Part shown: in pieces, positions 11,901-20,037 of the stretch
Position numbering within the stretch: position 1 is the first letter of the stretch
Layout of the letters: each line of letters opens with the position of its first letter
Assembly (NCBI GenBank): GCA_037783545.1
Contig: JBBELK010000024.1
Coordinates: forward strand, 1,364,001 to 1,428,000
Direction of reading: 5' to 3'
DNA from: Henricia sp. BOLD:AAB3569
Taxonomy: Eukaryota; Echinodermata; Asteroidea; Spinulosida; Echinasteridae
DNA: 64,000 bases
Position numbers and translations under genes: made by a program
Notes under the pieces: model-generated
What the model was told of the DNA's origin: nothing
Database searches by the model: none
What the model saw: the letters and a program-made list of their open reading frames with translations, nothing else

Positions 11901-14900
11901 TGCACAGCTTCAGGCCGACCAGCAGGACCCTTCAATTCCCATGCGGGTGTGTTCATCAGCCGAGATGTTGACTGCCCATGATGTGCTGTCCTTTGAGATG
12001 CTCAAGATTTCTGACCGTAATCAGCCTGAGTCTGAAGTGGAAGCAGAGGTTGTAAGGATTACCCACCAGACAACCCCGACACCTCACAACACTCCCTTAG
12101 GTAAGAGGCCATAGGAAGGGGGAAATTCAGGGGAGAGGGAGGGGGGGGGAGAGGGAGGGAGGGAGGGGGGGTGGGTTGTGTCGAGGGCCGTGGGCCGCGT
12201 AAGACTGCACATGCACTGTAAAATGTTGACATTTCATGGTAGGGCAAAAAGTTTTGAAGGGGAGGAAAAGGGGGGTGGGGGCCACTGGGGTGTCTTGAAA
12301 AATGCTACTATCTGAACAACCATGAAAATGTTGACAACTATACACCAATCCGGTAACTAAGGTCTCCTTCCCTGTATGTCTGCCATAGCTGGGGGGGCGT
12401 CCAGTGCATGGGCTGTGCGTTTTGTGAATGAAAAGCGCTCATCCATTACATACACAAAAGCGCCACCTTCGCGTACACACAACCCTACAAAGACGTGGAA
12501 GCCTCCCAGCTATGGCGGATGTACAGGGAAGGAGATCTTAGTTACCGGATTGGTCTATATGGACGGATGACATGAGTGATCCAGTCTGTTGTGTGCCTTA
12601 CGGGACAACCTTTGAAATAGGATGCTTCACCAGAATTTAAGGGATTGCAAATTGCATGGCAAAAAGCGTTTATTGCCGATGCCTGCAGAAGAAAATTTGT
12701 CCCATCTTTTGAGTAAAGTTCAAATACTTCCAATTTCACTGTGATAAATTGATTTTAGTAGGCTTAACAACTTGCAATTATTGTACATGATCATCTAGGT
12801 GTGACCCCCAGTATCTCCCCTGTGCGTGAGCTAGATGCCAACGTGTTGAGCAAGCACATGTCACAGCACAGTGAGATGGAAATCATGGAGGTCTCATCTG
12901 AGGAAGGAGACGAGGGCATTGAAGAGGTGCCATCAAGGGACACGGAGGATCTGGAAACTGATGCGCCAATACAGCATTGTGAGCAAAAGACTTGTACATT
13001 GAAGTTAATTATAGGTTTATTCAGACTGTGTCGAATAGCTGCCATCTTGTAGGGCAGTGTCTTTGTTCCTTGAGGACATGCATGGTTGCACATTTTGTGC
13101 TTACATTGACTGTCAACTCAATTTAAATGACAAAGGCTGCCCTACACGATGGCATCTATTCGATACAGTCTATTTTTATCATAAAGATAGAAATAGACAG
13201 TGATAAGAGCTGTTTTTTTCTGCACACAATTTTGGTAGCCCTGACCGAGAACGGTCATTTGTTCAAATCGGTAACTTTCATTAATAGACCTGCAGCCGAT
13301 TTAACGAAAAATTGTGTAGCTTGCGCAACTTTTGAAAATGGCATAAGCCCCATAGGCTTGCGTGTAATTATCACAAAAATGTTGCGCAGCTTACGCAATA
13401 AAAAGTTGCGCAAACGGGCTTACGCAGAGCGTAAGAATAAATGAAATAGGCTGCTGGAACAAAAATGACGTCATAGTTTACATGTAAGAGCCACAGAGTA
13501 TCACACACTGTGGGGCAATAGAAAAGCATACATGTAAACACACCAAGACATCATTATGTTTCAGGACTTTTTTTGTTCCCTGATTGTTTTCCTGATAGAC
13601 TCGAGTAAAATGTCTAATTGCAAACATTTTAATTCTTTTCTCACAAAACACTCAGATGTTTTGGAAACATCAAGTGGTGACGGCAGCTCCGATGACTTAC
13701 TGGATGACTTTGAGGTGGTGCCGCTCCCAGATTGCTTCAATCCCAACAAACCCCTGGATATGTCCATCTTAGAGAGGAAGAGCTCAGTCACTGGAACTCA
13801 GGTCAGTGCTGATTCAACAAGTACGCAAGTCTGATAAATAAAAAGGAATAAATGGTAATCAGAATAAATGAATACAGTACTCACTTGCTGTCTCATGGTG
13901 TGTGTTCCTAAATAGTGATGCAAGTTGGAGCACTTCATTTATCAACTGCAAATAAGTTTATTTTTTATTTATTTATTCCATTTATTTACCCAGGGTGTGC
14001 CCAAACAGTTTACAAAAACTGGTTTCCATTGGGGCCCTGCAAACACACATAGAACATTCAGGGGCTAATTTCATAAAGCTGTTTAGCGGAAATGTTTGCT
14101 TAATATAAAATTGATTTGCTTCGCAAAAATGGGTTACCAGTCAAAATTGTGAGGGTAGAGAAAGCTAATGTGTTTGATTAGTCCCTGTGCGCATAAGCTG
14201 CACGGGACTAGTATACTCCCCAGGGAGCTGAGAAGGATTAAGGAATGATATTACTGAGCCCAATGACCAGGGGTAATAATGCAGAAAGCGCATTGAGAGA
14301 TCCGTCGGATCTGTAATGCGCTATATAAGAACTGTCTATTGTTATTATTATTATTGTGTTCTTATAGCAAGAGTAGCAGAACATAAGTCACATATGATTT
14401 TGACTGCTAAGCCAATTTTTGCAAAGCAAATAGATTTTGTATTGAGCAGTTTTTCTGCTAAGCAGCTTTATGAAATTGGCATCAGTCTCTTTGACTTTGA
14501 AATTATGTAAATATGGTAGCACAGAACTCTATCAACAGCCAGAACCGAATACTGCCCGGGAAACACACTATAGACCGTATCGAATAGCCGCTATTTCGTG
14601 GGGCAGTTTCTTTGTTCCTTGGGGGCATGCATGGTTGCACATATTGTGCTTCCATTGTGTTAAACGGTTTAAGTAACAAAAGGTGCCCCACGAAAAGGCG
14701 GCTGTTCGATACGGTCTGTTCTTGCACAACCTGACAAACCAACCTGATCCAAATCGGTTACGGTGGTATGCTGTTCAATAACACAGACGATGTTTATTAG
14801 GGCTGCGTTCCAAACACGCGAACATTGCAAGCGTTTGCAACGTTCGCCAGCAACAGGTACCTGGCTTCCCATAGATGAGTGCACAACAGCACTAACCAGT

Positions 14901-17900
14901 GGCGAACGTTGGCAACATTTGCGTAAGTGGAACGCAGCCCTGGCTTGTAAAGAATGAAATATCAGGGTTATCTTTGAAATGTACCCCACCATAATCTTAC
15001 ATTGAAGCATCATTATTCCTTGGTGTTCCTTGTAGACATTTCTGACTCTCATGGAGCCTCTGCCTGCAGTCGCTATGAAGCAAGATGCCTGCATCTCGGC
15101 TGTCACAACATGCAACACCGTTGCCACCGATGTACCAATGCTGTACTCCACCTCGCACAGCGAATGCCAAACACTGAGCAGTGAGCAGCGTGATGTAGGG
15201 AGCTCAGCTAGCCCTAGCTCCATGACAGTGGCTACTGATGTGGATGCATTGTGCCCCACGTCACACGGTGAGGTCCAGACGGATTACGTTGGTCGTGACA
15301 TGCTTGTGGATGATTCTTTTGTCCACGTGGTCAGCTCCGAGCTTCAGACCAGTGACTCGCGCCGTCCGTCTCAGCGCGATGCCTCAGTCGCTGCAGTAGC
15401 CAGCTCCAAGAGTGTCGCAACCAGCGCGGGATCGTTTCTCAACATCGCCAGTTCGGTGACCCAGACCGAGTCTTGCACGTCCCAAGACGCCACCACAGCC
15501 ACCGCCGTGCCGGTCTCCATTGCCGTGTCTACCAGCGTGGACACCCTCTTCAACATGCTGCATGCAGAAGCCCAGACTGTAACCTGCGTAAAACGTGACA
15601 ACGCAACGCATGCCGTCCCGGTTTCGGTGACACGCGGAACTGGCGTAGACGACCTACATGCAACAGCCCATTCATTTGCCCAGACCACGGTGAACCCCAC
15701 ACGGGATGCAACCACTCTGACATTTGTTCAATCCTCTACCATGTCTCCTTTGGCCGATACAAGCCCCATCTATTCTCCAACCACGCCTATCCTGCAACGC
15801 GACGCCACAACTACCGCCCAGTACCCATCAGTGGCCACAGATATCGACGTTCTGTTCAACACTACCGGCTCTGACATCCACATCGAGCCACTCATTCCCA
15901 GCCAAGCAGACAGCCCACTGCAGATCATTAACTTCACCCTTCCGCCGGTGACTGTCGACACTGAAATAACAGGAGCAACTGACCAGACAGATGGAGGGAT
16001 TGTCATTAGCCCTTTCACTGAAGCACTGCCTCAGCCACCGATGATAATTGATGTCACTAATCAGGTTGGAGTCGTTGCAGTCTCTTCGGTTAGTAAGGCC
16101 TGCATTTTTAACAAATAAAAGGAAATGTCCATTCTCTGCAGTTTGCCTTTTATAATTTGATAAAATACTATTTTTAGTGATTTAATTAAATGCAGATGAA
16201 TTGAAAAGTTGGTCCAAAATGGCTGGTTGTGGTGCTTGTTTTACATTTTTACAAATTCCTTTTCTTTTTTGGGTGGGAGGGGCCTAGTTTTCCCCCACCT
16301 CCCCCTCCACCTCTAAAAACAAAGTAGAGTTCTTAGAATTTCAAAAACCTCATTTTTTTTCTTCATGCAAATATGTTCACGTTCACTGCACATCATGAGT
16401 TTTTGTAACTTACAAGTGTCTTCCACCTTCCAATATTGAGATACCGGAGATCACGCAAGAGTGCTCTGGGATCTAAAGTTAGGCTGGATCCTAATTAATG
16501 GCTGTGGCTGCGGCTGTTGCTATGCTGTTTCTAAGGACTTTCATTGTCCGCCCATAGCAACAGCATAGCCACAGCCAAAGCCACTAATTCGGATCCAGCC
16601 TTAGTTACACAACACATTGGATTAATGGCTTTTTTTTGCCTTCCAAAGGATGAAGCAATTGTGCTTAAGTGCCTTACTCAACCATGGTACCCCACAGTAT
16701 GCCAGTGGCCATTTTAAAGGCACAGGCTCGTCGGCAATGCGCGCGTCAAATTCGTGCCACGAAATACGCAGCTCCATAGCAAAGGCATGGAGCTGCATAT
16801 TTCGTGCCACGAATTTGGTGCGCGCGCATTGCTGACGAGCCTCTGCCTTTAAACGTACTCATATAAATGACCTTTTATTGGGTGTCATATCCACAGGCGA
16901 TTGGAGAGAGAGACCAAGAAGTGTTCCATGATGCGATTGAATCCAGCGCAGGTCAGGAACCTAGTGGTGAAGAGAGGAATGAAACATCCAATGATTCTAT
17001 TGACCAAGACCCTATGGAAGCACTGGGGTAAGTGTCAAAATGACGACTTAGCAGCATTGGGAAAGATTGACCTTTATCACGGTACAGCCATCATTATCTT
17101 GTTCCCCATAGTACGTGTAGGACACAATCAGTGCGTCTGCGGGACCGTGCAATCTTCCGTTGTTTTGAGAGTCGCTGTCCGCGCTGCACGTTTTCTTGAT
17201 CGCACCGTGTGTCATTGTGATGCACATAATAAACAATTTCAACACGGGTCCAAACTATTTTTCCTGCAAGCCTTGCTTTGGTTACGTTAATTTTTATGGG
17301 GGAAAGGGAAGATGGCCGCACCGTGATAAATTTCCAACTGTACGCAGTCTAGTCAAAAATGGTTCAGTCCTGTCTGGTTGATCATTTGCTACCAGCCCAC
17401 AGGGCAGGGTCCCGTTGGTCACTGGCACACTTGAATGTGCGCATGTTTGTTGCCAGTCACGAATCAAACTTGCTCATTCATTTCTTCAAGTATTGAGTAC
17501 ACGGCGCTGACTCTAATTTGTGCGAGGAAGGACATATAGTTCTAGCTTCAAGTTACAGGAGTGATGTCATGATGACGTCATTGTTACTTTCAAGCCGCAC
17601 CACCCCCCTCTCGAAATACAACTTATCAACATTTGTTGTCACTACCATGAATTGGTCAACATTTTACAGTGCATGTAAAGTCCTATGCGGCCCTCGATCC
17701 CCACGCCTCCTTCCTGCGCTTTATAGAATCGTGAAAATGTTGACAACTTTAGACGGCCCCTTACGGTGAAAATATACAAAAAAATTAAAGAATATATTAA
17801 ATTCTTTTACTTAAAATGGCTGAATAAGCAGGTAATTCAAATACCTTTTAAGACTATTCTAAACACAACTATAATGTGCAATACTTAATTTGAAATTCTG

Positions 17901-18712
17901 ATCACCTGGCATTTATAAACGAATACCTCTCAACTTGTTATTTATTGCCTGTAGATTCAATGCTCAGAAGGCCATGGCCTATGCAGGTGGCTTCGTCAAG
18001 CAAGCCTTTGACCAAGCTGCGCAGTCTGTCACCGCCCTGCTCAACCCACAGGTGAGTGTGCACATCTATTGGGCCTTGTATGCATTTGGGTCATTCTATA
18101 AATTTGGGGTCCAATTTTTCTGTCCCCCGTTACATCTGACATCTTGTAAAATGTTGTAGTTTGTAAATTCAGGACATATTCTTTAAATGCCTTCTATCTC
18201 AAAGAGTGATTACATAAAATACAATTCACAAAAATATGTTTTGAAGGCATTTTAAATGATACTTGTATGGCACATGTCAGGTGTTACGGGGGGACAGAAA
18301 AATGTCACACGTTGGACCCCAAATTTATAGAATGACCCTGATGGGGTGTGAGATTTGGAGCATGATCTAAGAAGAAATCCCCCCACCCCCCATACAAAGA
18401 AATTATATTTTGTAGGAATCAGTGGCTAACCATTCTAGTTAAGTTATGCCATTTTGGTAAGTGCTCTTTGACTACAAATTCATTGAATAATTTGTCACCT
18501 ATTATTAATATCCAAAGCCACTACCAAACACACCCGAGTGGTCCCCAGTCAACAGCCAATCAACAGACCCAGTGGACAAGCTGGTTGAAATGGGTTTCGG
18601 CAATCGCCAACGCAATAAGGAACTCCTTAAGCAGCACAAGGGAAACATCTCACGGTGTGTCCAGGAACTACTACAGGAACAGGATTCTACCTGGCATGCA
18701 GCCAGGCACTAG
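87..18712 (+). CDS. NBR1: NBR1 autophagy cargo receptor, complete, 18 exons
   Basis: NBR1 binds ubiquitinated cargo and links it to ATG8/LC3 on the forming autophagosome in the cytosol. Exons: 87-191, 2183-2245, 2805-2823, 5823-5980, 6412-6687, 7167-7287, 7637-7709, 8182-8370, 9034-9303, 9951-10086, 10635-10856, 11860-12100, 12799-12978, 13656-13801, 15036-16088, 16897-17027, 17955-18051, 18518-18712. All introns are GT-AG and phases close into one frame of 3675 nt (1224 residues plus stop). Domains: PB1 about 6-85, ZZ about 249-300, basic coiled coil about 336-385, FW about 425-535, LIR at 703-706, tandem repeats about 750-1020, UBA about 1180-1215. Human NBR1 is 966 residues; most of the extra length is exon 15. 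The least certain boundary is the last acceptor (18517/18518), chosen because it keeps the UBA in frame. Homology was recognised by eye from family knowledge, with no search run. Confidence 0.93.
618..758. mobile_element. TTAA foldback MITE, copy 1
   Basis: The element at 622-754 is almost entirely inverted repeat (arms about 55 bp starting AGGCACAGGCTCGTCAGC) with a short loop, flanked by TTAA on both sides (618-621 and 755-758). TTAA duplication is typical of the piggyBac superfamily, so a non-autonomous piggyBac-like element is likely. Confidence 0.8.
1200..1690 (-). mobile_element. decayed repeat interrupted by a MITE
   Basis: Minus-strand copy of the dispersed family seen at 9336-9870, 39898-40210 and 56751-57504 (shared core aaaatacctccccaaaatac). 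It contains a short internal duplication of the tattttggggaggta segment and is split by the inverted-repeat element 1342-1505. Confidence 0.65.
1342..1505. mobile_element. MITE with TAAACCCTTTCACGGTTA ends, copy 1
   Basis: Terminal inverted repeats TAAACCC(C/T)TTCACGGTTA. A second copy is at 53879-54040. The flanks are TA, consistent with a Tc1/mariner-type insertion into the older repeat around it. Confidence 0.7.
3169..4812. mobile_element. inverted-repeat element split by a hAT-like insertion
   Basis: The outer element has ends AATAGACCT and a long inverted arm (gcattatgggtgaaaagt at about 4460 and its partner at about 4750). It is split by an inner element, about 3195-4432, with hAT-like ends CAGGGgTaGAtATT / AATTTCGAGCCCTG and similar target sequence on either side (atgacataac, atgacgtcac). 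The inner part is rich in acttgcg motifs and encodes nothing recognisable. Confidence 0.55.
5271..5436 (-). mobile_element. tRNA-headed SINE
   Basis: On the minus strand, 5436-5369 folds like a 68-nt tRNA: acceptor arms GGCTTCA and TGAAGCC pair perfectly and the B box reads GTTCAAATC. It is followed by a body (ttttcactgcatccaaattt ... cggtccctgggtcat) repeated on the plus strand at about 33500-33600. This is probably a retroposed SINE rather than a working tRNA gene. Confidence 0.65.
6170..6300 (+). mobile_element. tRNA-derived SINE
   Basis: 6170-6240 looks like a tRNA: arms GCCTTGT / ATAAGGC, A box TAGCTCAGCTGG, B box GGTTTGAATCC, but the anticodon stem does not pair cleanly. The body after it (tctcatcccaagttcggttg, ttcaatggtgattaggcacc) recurs inverted at about 10352-10423, so this is a SINE. 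Confidence 0.6.
6412..7287 (+). CDS. NBR1: NBR1 exons 5-6: linker before the ZZ finger
   Basis: Exons 6412-6687 (92 codons, phase 0) and 7167-7287 (ends in phase 1). Exon 5 is low-complexity, rich in Ser, Gln and Pro, and predicted disordered. Exon 6 opens with the helix LVERVVRGVLQGLDRAVV, at the place where human NBR1 has its QVVNETVEKLEQKL helix before the ZZ domain. No catalytic motif is expected or seen. Confidence 0.85.
7637..8370 (+). CDS. NBR1: NBR1 exons 7-8: ZZ zinc finger
   Basis: Exons 7637-7709 and 8182-8370. The ZZ finger is complete across the junction: ACDNC, then YKCGHC, then DLCETC, then HNPNH, supplying all eight zinc ligands. It ends in HVFLKLRQP, close to human HVLLKLRRP. 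ZZ domains of p62/NBR1 bind N-terminal degrons and other partners. The split codon GG|A rebuilds a glycine. The end of exon 8 (LLKRPVYNDEGSATVIN) leads into the coiled coil. Confidence 0.93.
9034..9303 (+). CDS. NBR1: NBR1 exon 9: basic coiled coil
   Basis: The exon starts VKLKKMQDKMARRAAKVEL and continues as a long Lys/Arg/Glu helix to about residue 385, then becomes an acidic Glu/Pro linker. It corresponds to the first coiled coil of human NBR1, which supports self-association. The acceptor follows a clear pyrimidine tract; the donor splits a Met codon (AT|G) shared with the next exon. Confidence 0.9.
9336..9870 (+). mobile_element. dispersed repeat copy with internal insertion
   Basis: Same family as 39898-40210. 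Its left part ends near 9515 and its right part resumes near 9740. The DNA between, starting in a T-rich run with gagggtgaccc and ggggccct, resembles 13960-14058 and may be a LINE 3' fragment. Confidence 0.5.
9951..10856 (+). CDS. NBR1: NBR1 exons 10-11: FW (NBR1) domain
   Basis: Exons 9951-10086 and 10635-10856. The FW domain (four conserved tryptophans) is the hallmark of the NBR1 family and binds microtubule-associated and other cargo. Visible landmarks in order: FVRDGNLPDDTHMQPG, KSWVMKNTGPADW, VKFLWGN, SHWRLAQDGEHFG and HRIWCRITV. Each lines up with human FVDENLPDGTHLQPG, HWRMKNTG, FMWGN, SHWRLSHKGQQFG and RVWCSIIV. This is the strongest diagnostic block for the gene. Confidence 0.95.
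10130..10334. mobile_element. inverted-repeat MITE
   Basis: Terminal inverted repeats of about 30 bp (ggtttagatgcacgt / acgtgcatctgaacc). Single copy in the window, in NBR1 intron 10. Confidence 0.55.
10352..10423 (-). mobile_element. SINE body fragment
   Basis: Inverted match to the body following the tRNA-like head at 6170-6240. Confidence 0.55.
10437..10568 (-). mobile_element. MITE family ggccgtccaaagttgt, partial
   Basis: Carries the catgcactgtaaaatgttga and ttgacaactttggacg segments. In NBR1 intron 10. Confidence 0.55.
10898..11060. mobile_element. GGCCAATTTCATAAAGC foldback, NBR1 intron 11 copy
   Basis: One of the most frequent families here: inverted ends ggccaatttcataaagctg and an inner pair ttgcttaatccaaa / tttggattaagca. 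Other copies are at 14061-14480, 18898-19140, 22221-22457, 22949-23160, 52424-53146 and 59322-59526. Confidence 0.7.
11663..11795. mobile_element. TTAA foldback MITE, copy 2
   Basis: Same family as 622-754, element 11667-11791 (125 bp), TTAA on both sides, in NBR1 intron 11 just 68 bp before exon 12. Confidence 0.8.
11860..13801 (+). CDS. NBR1: NBR1 exons 12-14: helix, acidic linker and LIR
   Basis: Exons 11860-12100, 12799-12978 and 13656-13801. Exon 12 carries SAEMLTAHDVLSFEMLKI, equivalent to human SVDLLTAQDLLSFELLDI, and TPHNTP continues into VTPSISPV (human PHNTPVDVTPCMSP). Exon 13 is acidic (EEGDEGIEEV). Exon 14 has the LC3-interacting region DDFEVVPLPDCF, whose core F-E-V-V (residues 703-706) fits [W/F/Y]xx[L/I/V] preceded by acidic residues and replaces human Y-I-I-I. 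This motif should dock ATG8/LC3/GABARAP. Confidence 0.92.
12190..12342 (-). mobile_element. MITE family ggccgtccaaagttgt, partial
   Basis: In NBR1 intron 12, next to a purine-rich G/A run at about 12116-12175. Confidence 0.55.
12348..12553. mobile_element. inverted-repeat MITE
   Basis: Arms of about 50 bp: atccggtaactaaggtctcc / gatcttagttaccggatt, with ccttccctgtatgtctgcca inside. A diverged relative (cagacatacagggaagga) is near 55400. Confidence 0.6.
13020..13173. mobile_element. MITE family tagaccgtatcgaatag, copy 1
   Basis: Inverted ends (a/c)agactgt(g/a)tcgaatag-ctgccatcttgtagggcag. Five copies in the window: this one, 14571-14716, 26106-26252, 49631-49765 and 53222-53360. Confidence 0.7.
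14061..14480. mobile_element. foldback split by a SINE
   Basis: Copy of the ggccaatttcataaagc family in NBR1 intron 14, interrupted at 14152-14352 by a retroposon flanked by ATTGTG on both sides. Confidence 0.7.
14152..14352 (+). mobile_element. SINE-like retroposon with TTA tail
   Basis: About 201 bp with 3' end gcgctatataagaactgtc and a (TTA)n tail, bounded by the direct repeat ATTGTG (14146-14151 and 14353-14358). An inverted relative is at 21799-21955. No tRNA head is visible. Confidence 0.65.
14571..14716. mobile_element. MITE family tagaccgtatcgaatag, copy 2
   Basis: Arms match over about 40 bp. The internal cttgggggcatgcatggttg is shared with copies 1 and 4. Confidence 0.7.
14800..14940. 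mobile_element. small inverted-repeat element
   Basis: Ends agggctgcgttcca / tggaacgcagccct and an inner pair gcgaac.ttgcaa. A decayed relative is at 24815-24930. Confidence 0.55.
15036..16088 (+). CDS. NBR1: NBR1 exon 15: large exon with about 36-residue tandem repeats
   Basis: A single 351-codon exon, phase 0 at both ends, richer in GC than the neighbouring introns. From about residue 750 to 1020 it encodes roughly eight degenerate repeats. Each begins with (Q/K/R)-D-A/V/N and most carry a central V-A-T-x-V-D-x-L followed by a (T/S/V/A/C/L)-Q-T motif. Spacings between the conserved Asp residues are about 36, 35, 27, 36, 37, 36 and 32. The region is Ser/Thr/Ala/Val-rich and probably disordered. 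Human NBR1 has an unrelated low-complexity linker here. A second possible donor 7 nt further on would shift the next exon into a stop, so 16088 is preferred. Confidence 0.9.
15084..15896 (+). repeat. coding tandem repeat array in NBR1
   Basis: Eight degenerate units of about 105-110 bp in frame. The best-preserved share VATDVD or VATDID. The x-Q-T motifs read ECQT, EVQTD, ELQTS, VTQTE, EAQTV and FAQTT in units 1 to 6. Unit 3 is shortened and units 7 and 8 have lost the Q-T motif, so the array is old and diverged. Confidence 0.85.
16478..16608. mobile_element. palindromic MITE
   Basis: Arms of about 55 bp (ggctggatccTaattaatgg, gctatgctgttt) around a short loop. In NBR1 intron 15. Confidence 0.6.
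16640..16714 (+). repeat. fragment of the tgccttgctcaagggcac repeat
   Basis: Shares the fragment ccttccaaaggatgaagcaa with 32178-32195. Cut off by the TTAA foldback at 16718. Confidence 0.45.
16714..16852. mobile_element. TTAA foldback MITE, copy 3
   Basis: Same family, element 16718-16848, TTAA on both sides, inserted next to a repeat remnant at about 16640-16714 and 44 bp before NBR1 exon 16. Confidence 0.8.
16897..18051 (+). CDS. NBR1: NBR1 exons 16-17: linker and amphipathic helix
   Basis: Exons 16897-17027 and 17955-18051. Exon 16 is an acidic Ser/Glu/Asp linker ending DPMEAL. Exon 17 reads AMAYAGGFVKQAFDQAAQSV and matches the position and character of human SIAGGLVKGALSVAASAYKA, the membrane-interacting amphipathic (J) region just before the UBA. 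Confidence 0.88.
17067..17331. mobile_element. MITE family gacctttatcacggtg, copy 1
   Basis: Inverted ends gacctttatcacggtgcg-ccatctt. In NBR1 intron 16, 40 bp after the donor. Other copies: 25750-25955 (truncated), 36013-36273 and 36980-37255. Confidence 0.7.
17583..17766. mobile_element. MITE family ggccgtccaaagttgt, left end missing
   Basis: Copy in NBR1 intron 16 retaining the central segment and right arm. Confidence 0.62.
18088..18339. mobile_element. MITE family gggtcattctataaatttgg
   Basis: Inverted ends gggtcattctataaatttgg / ccaaatttatagaatgaccc. Another full copy is at 40791-41035, a partial one near 7960-8108, and possibly a decayed one at 24098-24640. Confidence 0.68.
18518..18712 (+). 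CDS. NBR1: NBR1 exon 18: UBA domain and stop
   Basis: The C-terminal ubiquitin-associated domain reads DKLVEMGFGNRQRNKELLKQ then HKGNISRCVQELLQ, against human LFEMGFCDRQLNLRLLKKHNYNILQVVTELL. The MGF loop that contacts ubiquitin is intact. The protein ends ...DSTWHAARH with TAG at 18710-18712. The acceptor at 18516-18517 has a weak pyrimidine tract; a stronger-looking AG 42 bp downstream would put the UBA out of frame. Confidence 0.87.
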   Translation, partial: PLPNTPEWSPVNSQSTDPVDKLVEMGFGNRQRNKELLKQHKGNISRCVQELLQEQDSTWHAARH

Positions 18713-18897
18713 AACCAATCAGAGTTTATGCTGCTGGTCACATGATAATCACCAGCCAATCACATAGTGTGTATGTCTGAATTACTTGGCTATGGCACAA
18801 TCAATGTTAGCCAGCTGAAACACTTTTCATGTGCTTTGTATTATTTCTTGGACTGATTTCACGATTGAATAAGCGCTTTGCTCCTTCGTAACACCAG

Positions 18898-19140
18898 GGG
18901 CCAATTTCATAAAGCTGTTTAGCAGAAAAATTTGCTTAATCCAAAATTTGTTTGCATTATAAAAATGGGTTAATAGTCAAAATTTATGTCAACTTGTGTT
19001 TTTAACAAGAATAGCAGAACACCAGTCAATTGTAATACACATTATTTAAGATTTTGACTGAAAACCTATTTTTTATAAAGCAGACAAAGTTTGGATTAAG
19101 CACATTTTTCTGCTAAACAGCTTTATGAAATTGGCCCCAG
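18898..19140. mobile_element. GGCCAATTTCATAAAGC foldback, full copy
   Basis: A well-preserved 243-bp copy, 186 bp after the NBR1 stop, so probably transcribed in its 3' UTR, where it could form a long hairpin. Confidence 0.75.
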
Positions 19141-19634
19141 TTATATTGGGGTAAACCACTGTAACGTGCGTCTCGATTTATGAGGGTTCTTAGCGCTTCG
19201 TTAAATCGACCCCTGGCCATAGGCAGTAACTCAGATTCAATGCAATAGGAGCATACATGCAACTTCACCACTCATTGGCATACGGGCATGGCTATTAATT
19301 ATATACACAAACAATTATTTTTACAGTGTCCCAAGCATATTACAAATACATCACCATGTTAATCTCGGCACTACTTATTTAGTGTTGATTCAATGTTTTA
19401 TGGTGGTAAAAGTAAATTTGTACAGAACTGTGCATGACTATGAGTTATCTTGTTGAATAGAATATTTTAAGCACCCCTGTACACTTTAATTGCACTAATT
19501 TTATTGAACAAAATATCCTTAGAAGAATCACCATTAATGATACGAACAATATAAACACTTGTAAAGATTAAGAAAATTGAAGACAATTTTAGCACAGTGC
19601 ACATAAACCAATTTAAAAAAAATTGGGAATGTTT

Positions 19635-19640
19635 AATAAA
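19635..19640 (+). terminator. candidate NBR1 polyadenylation signal
   Basis: First AATAAA after the NBR1 stop, giving a 3' UTR of about 0.9 kb that would include a foldback repeat at 18898-19140. Motif match only. Confidence 0.3.
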
Positions 19641-20037
19641 TTAATATCGGGTTAGGTGGTTGGGTATATTGTTTTCTTGTTGGCATTTATTTCATATATT
19701 AAGCTTCAGTATAATAATAATCTTTTGTTTTTGCGCAAATTACTTGTAAGTGTGGTGGAGGGACCGTCTCGGCAGAATGTGTTAGAGCTGGATGGTATGT
19801 GTAATCAAGGGCTACTGAATTAAATTTCCCGATGCAGTCCAACTTATATAGTGGCCAGAATAAACAGGTGGCCCTTATGAGAGGTTCAGCAGGCGTATAC
19901 ATATACTACAGTACATATCAAATGGTTCCTCTTTAAAAAGTTAGAGTTTAAGTCTTTTAATGTTTTAAGCTCCTCATAAAATTCCCAGGCAATTTACTTA
20001 AAAATGCATGTACCCGAGACAAGATATTTAGTTCGAA

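Noticed and set aside
16089-16096. Alternative exon 15 donor 7 nt downstream (A|gtaagg)
   Set aside because: It shifts exon 16 into a frame that meets a stop early; the upstream donor keeps phase 0.
18518-18560. Stronger-looking last acceptor at ccccag (18559)
   Set aside because: It would put the UBA domain out of frame with the strong donor at 18051.
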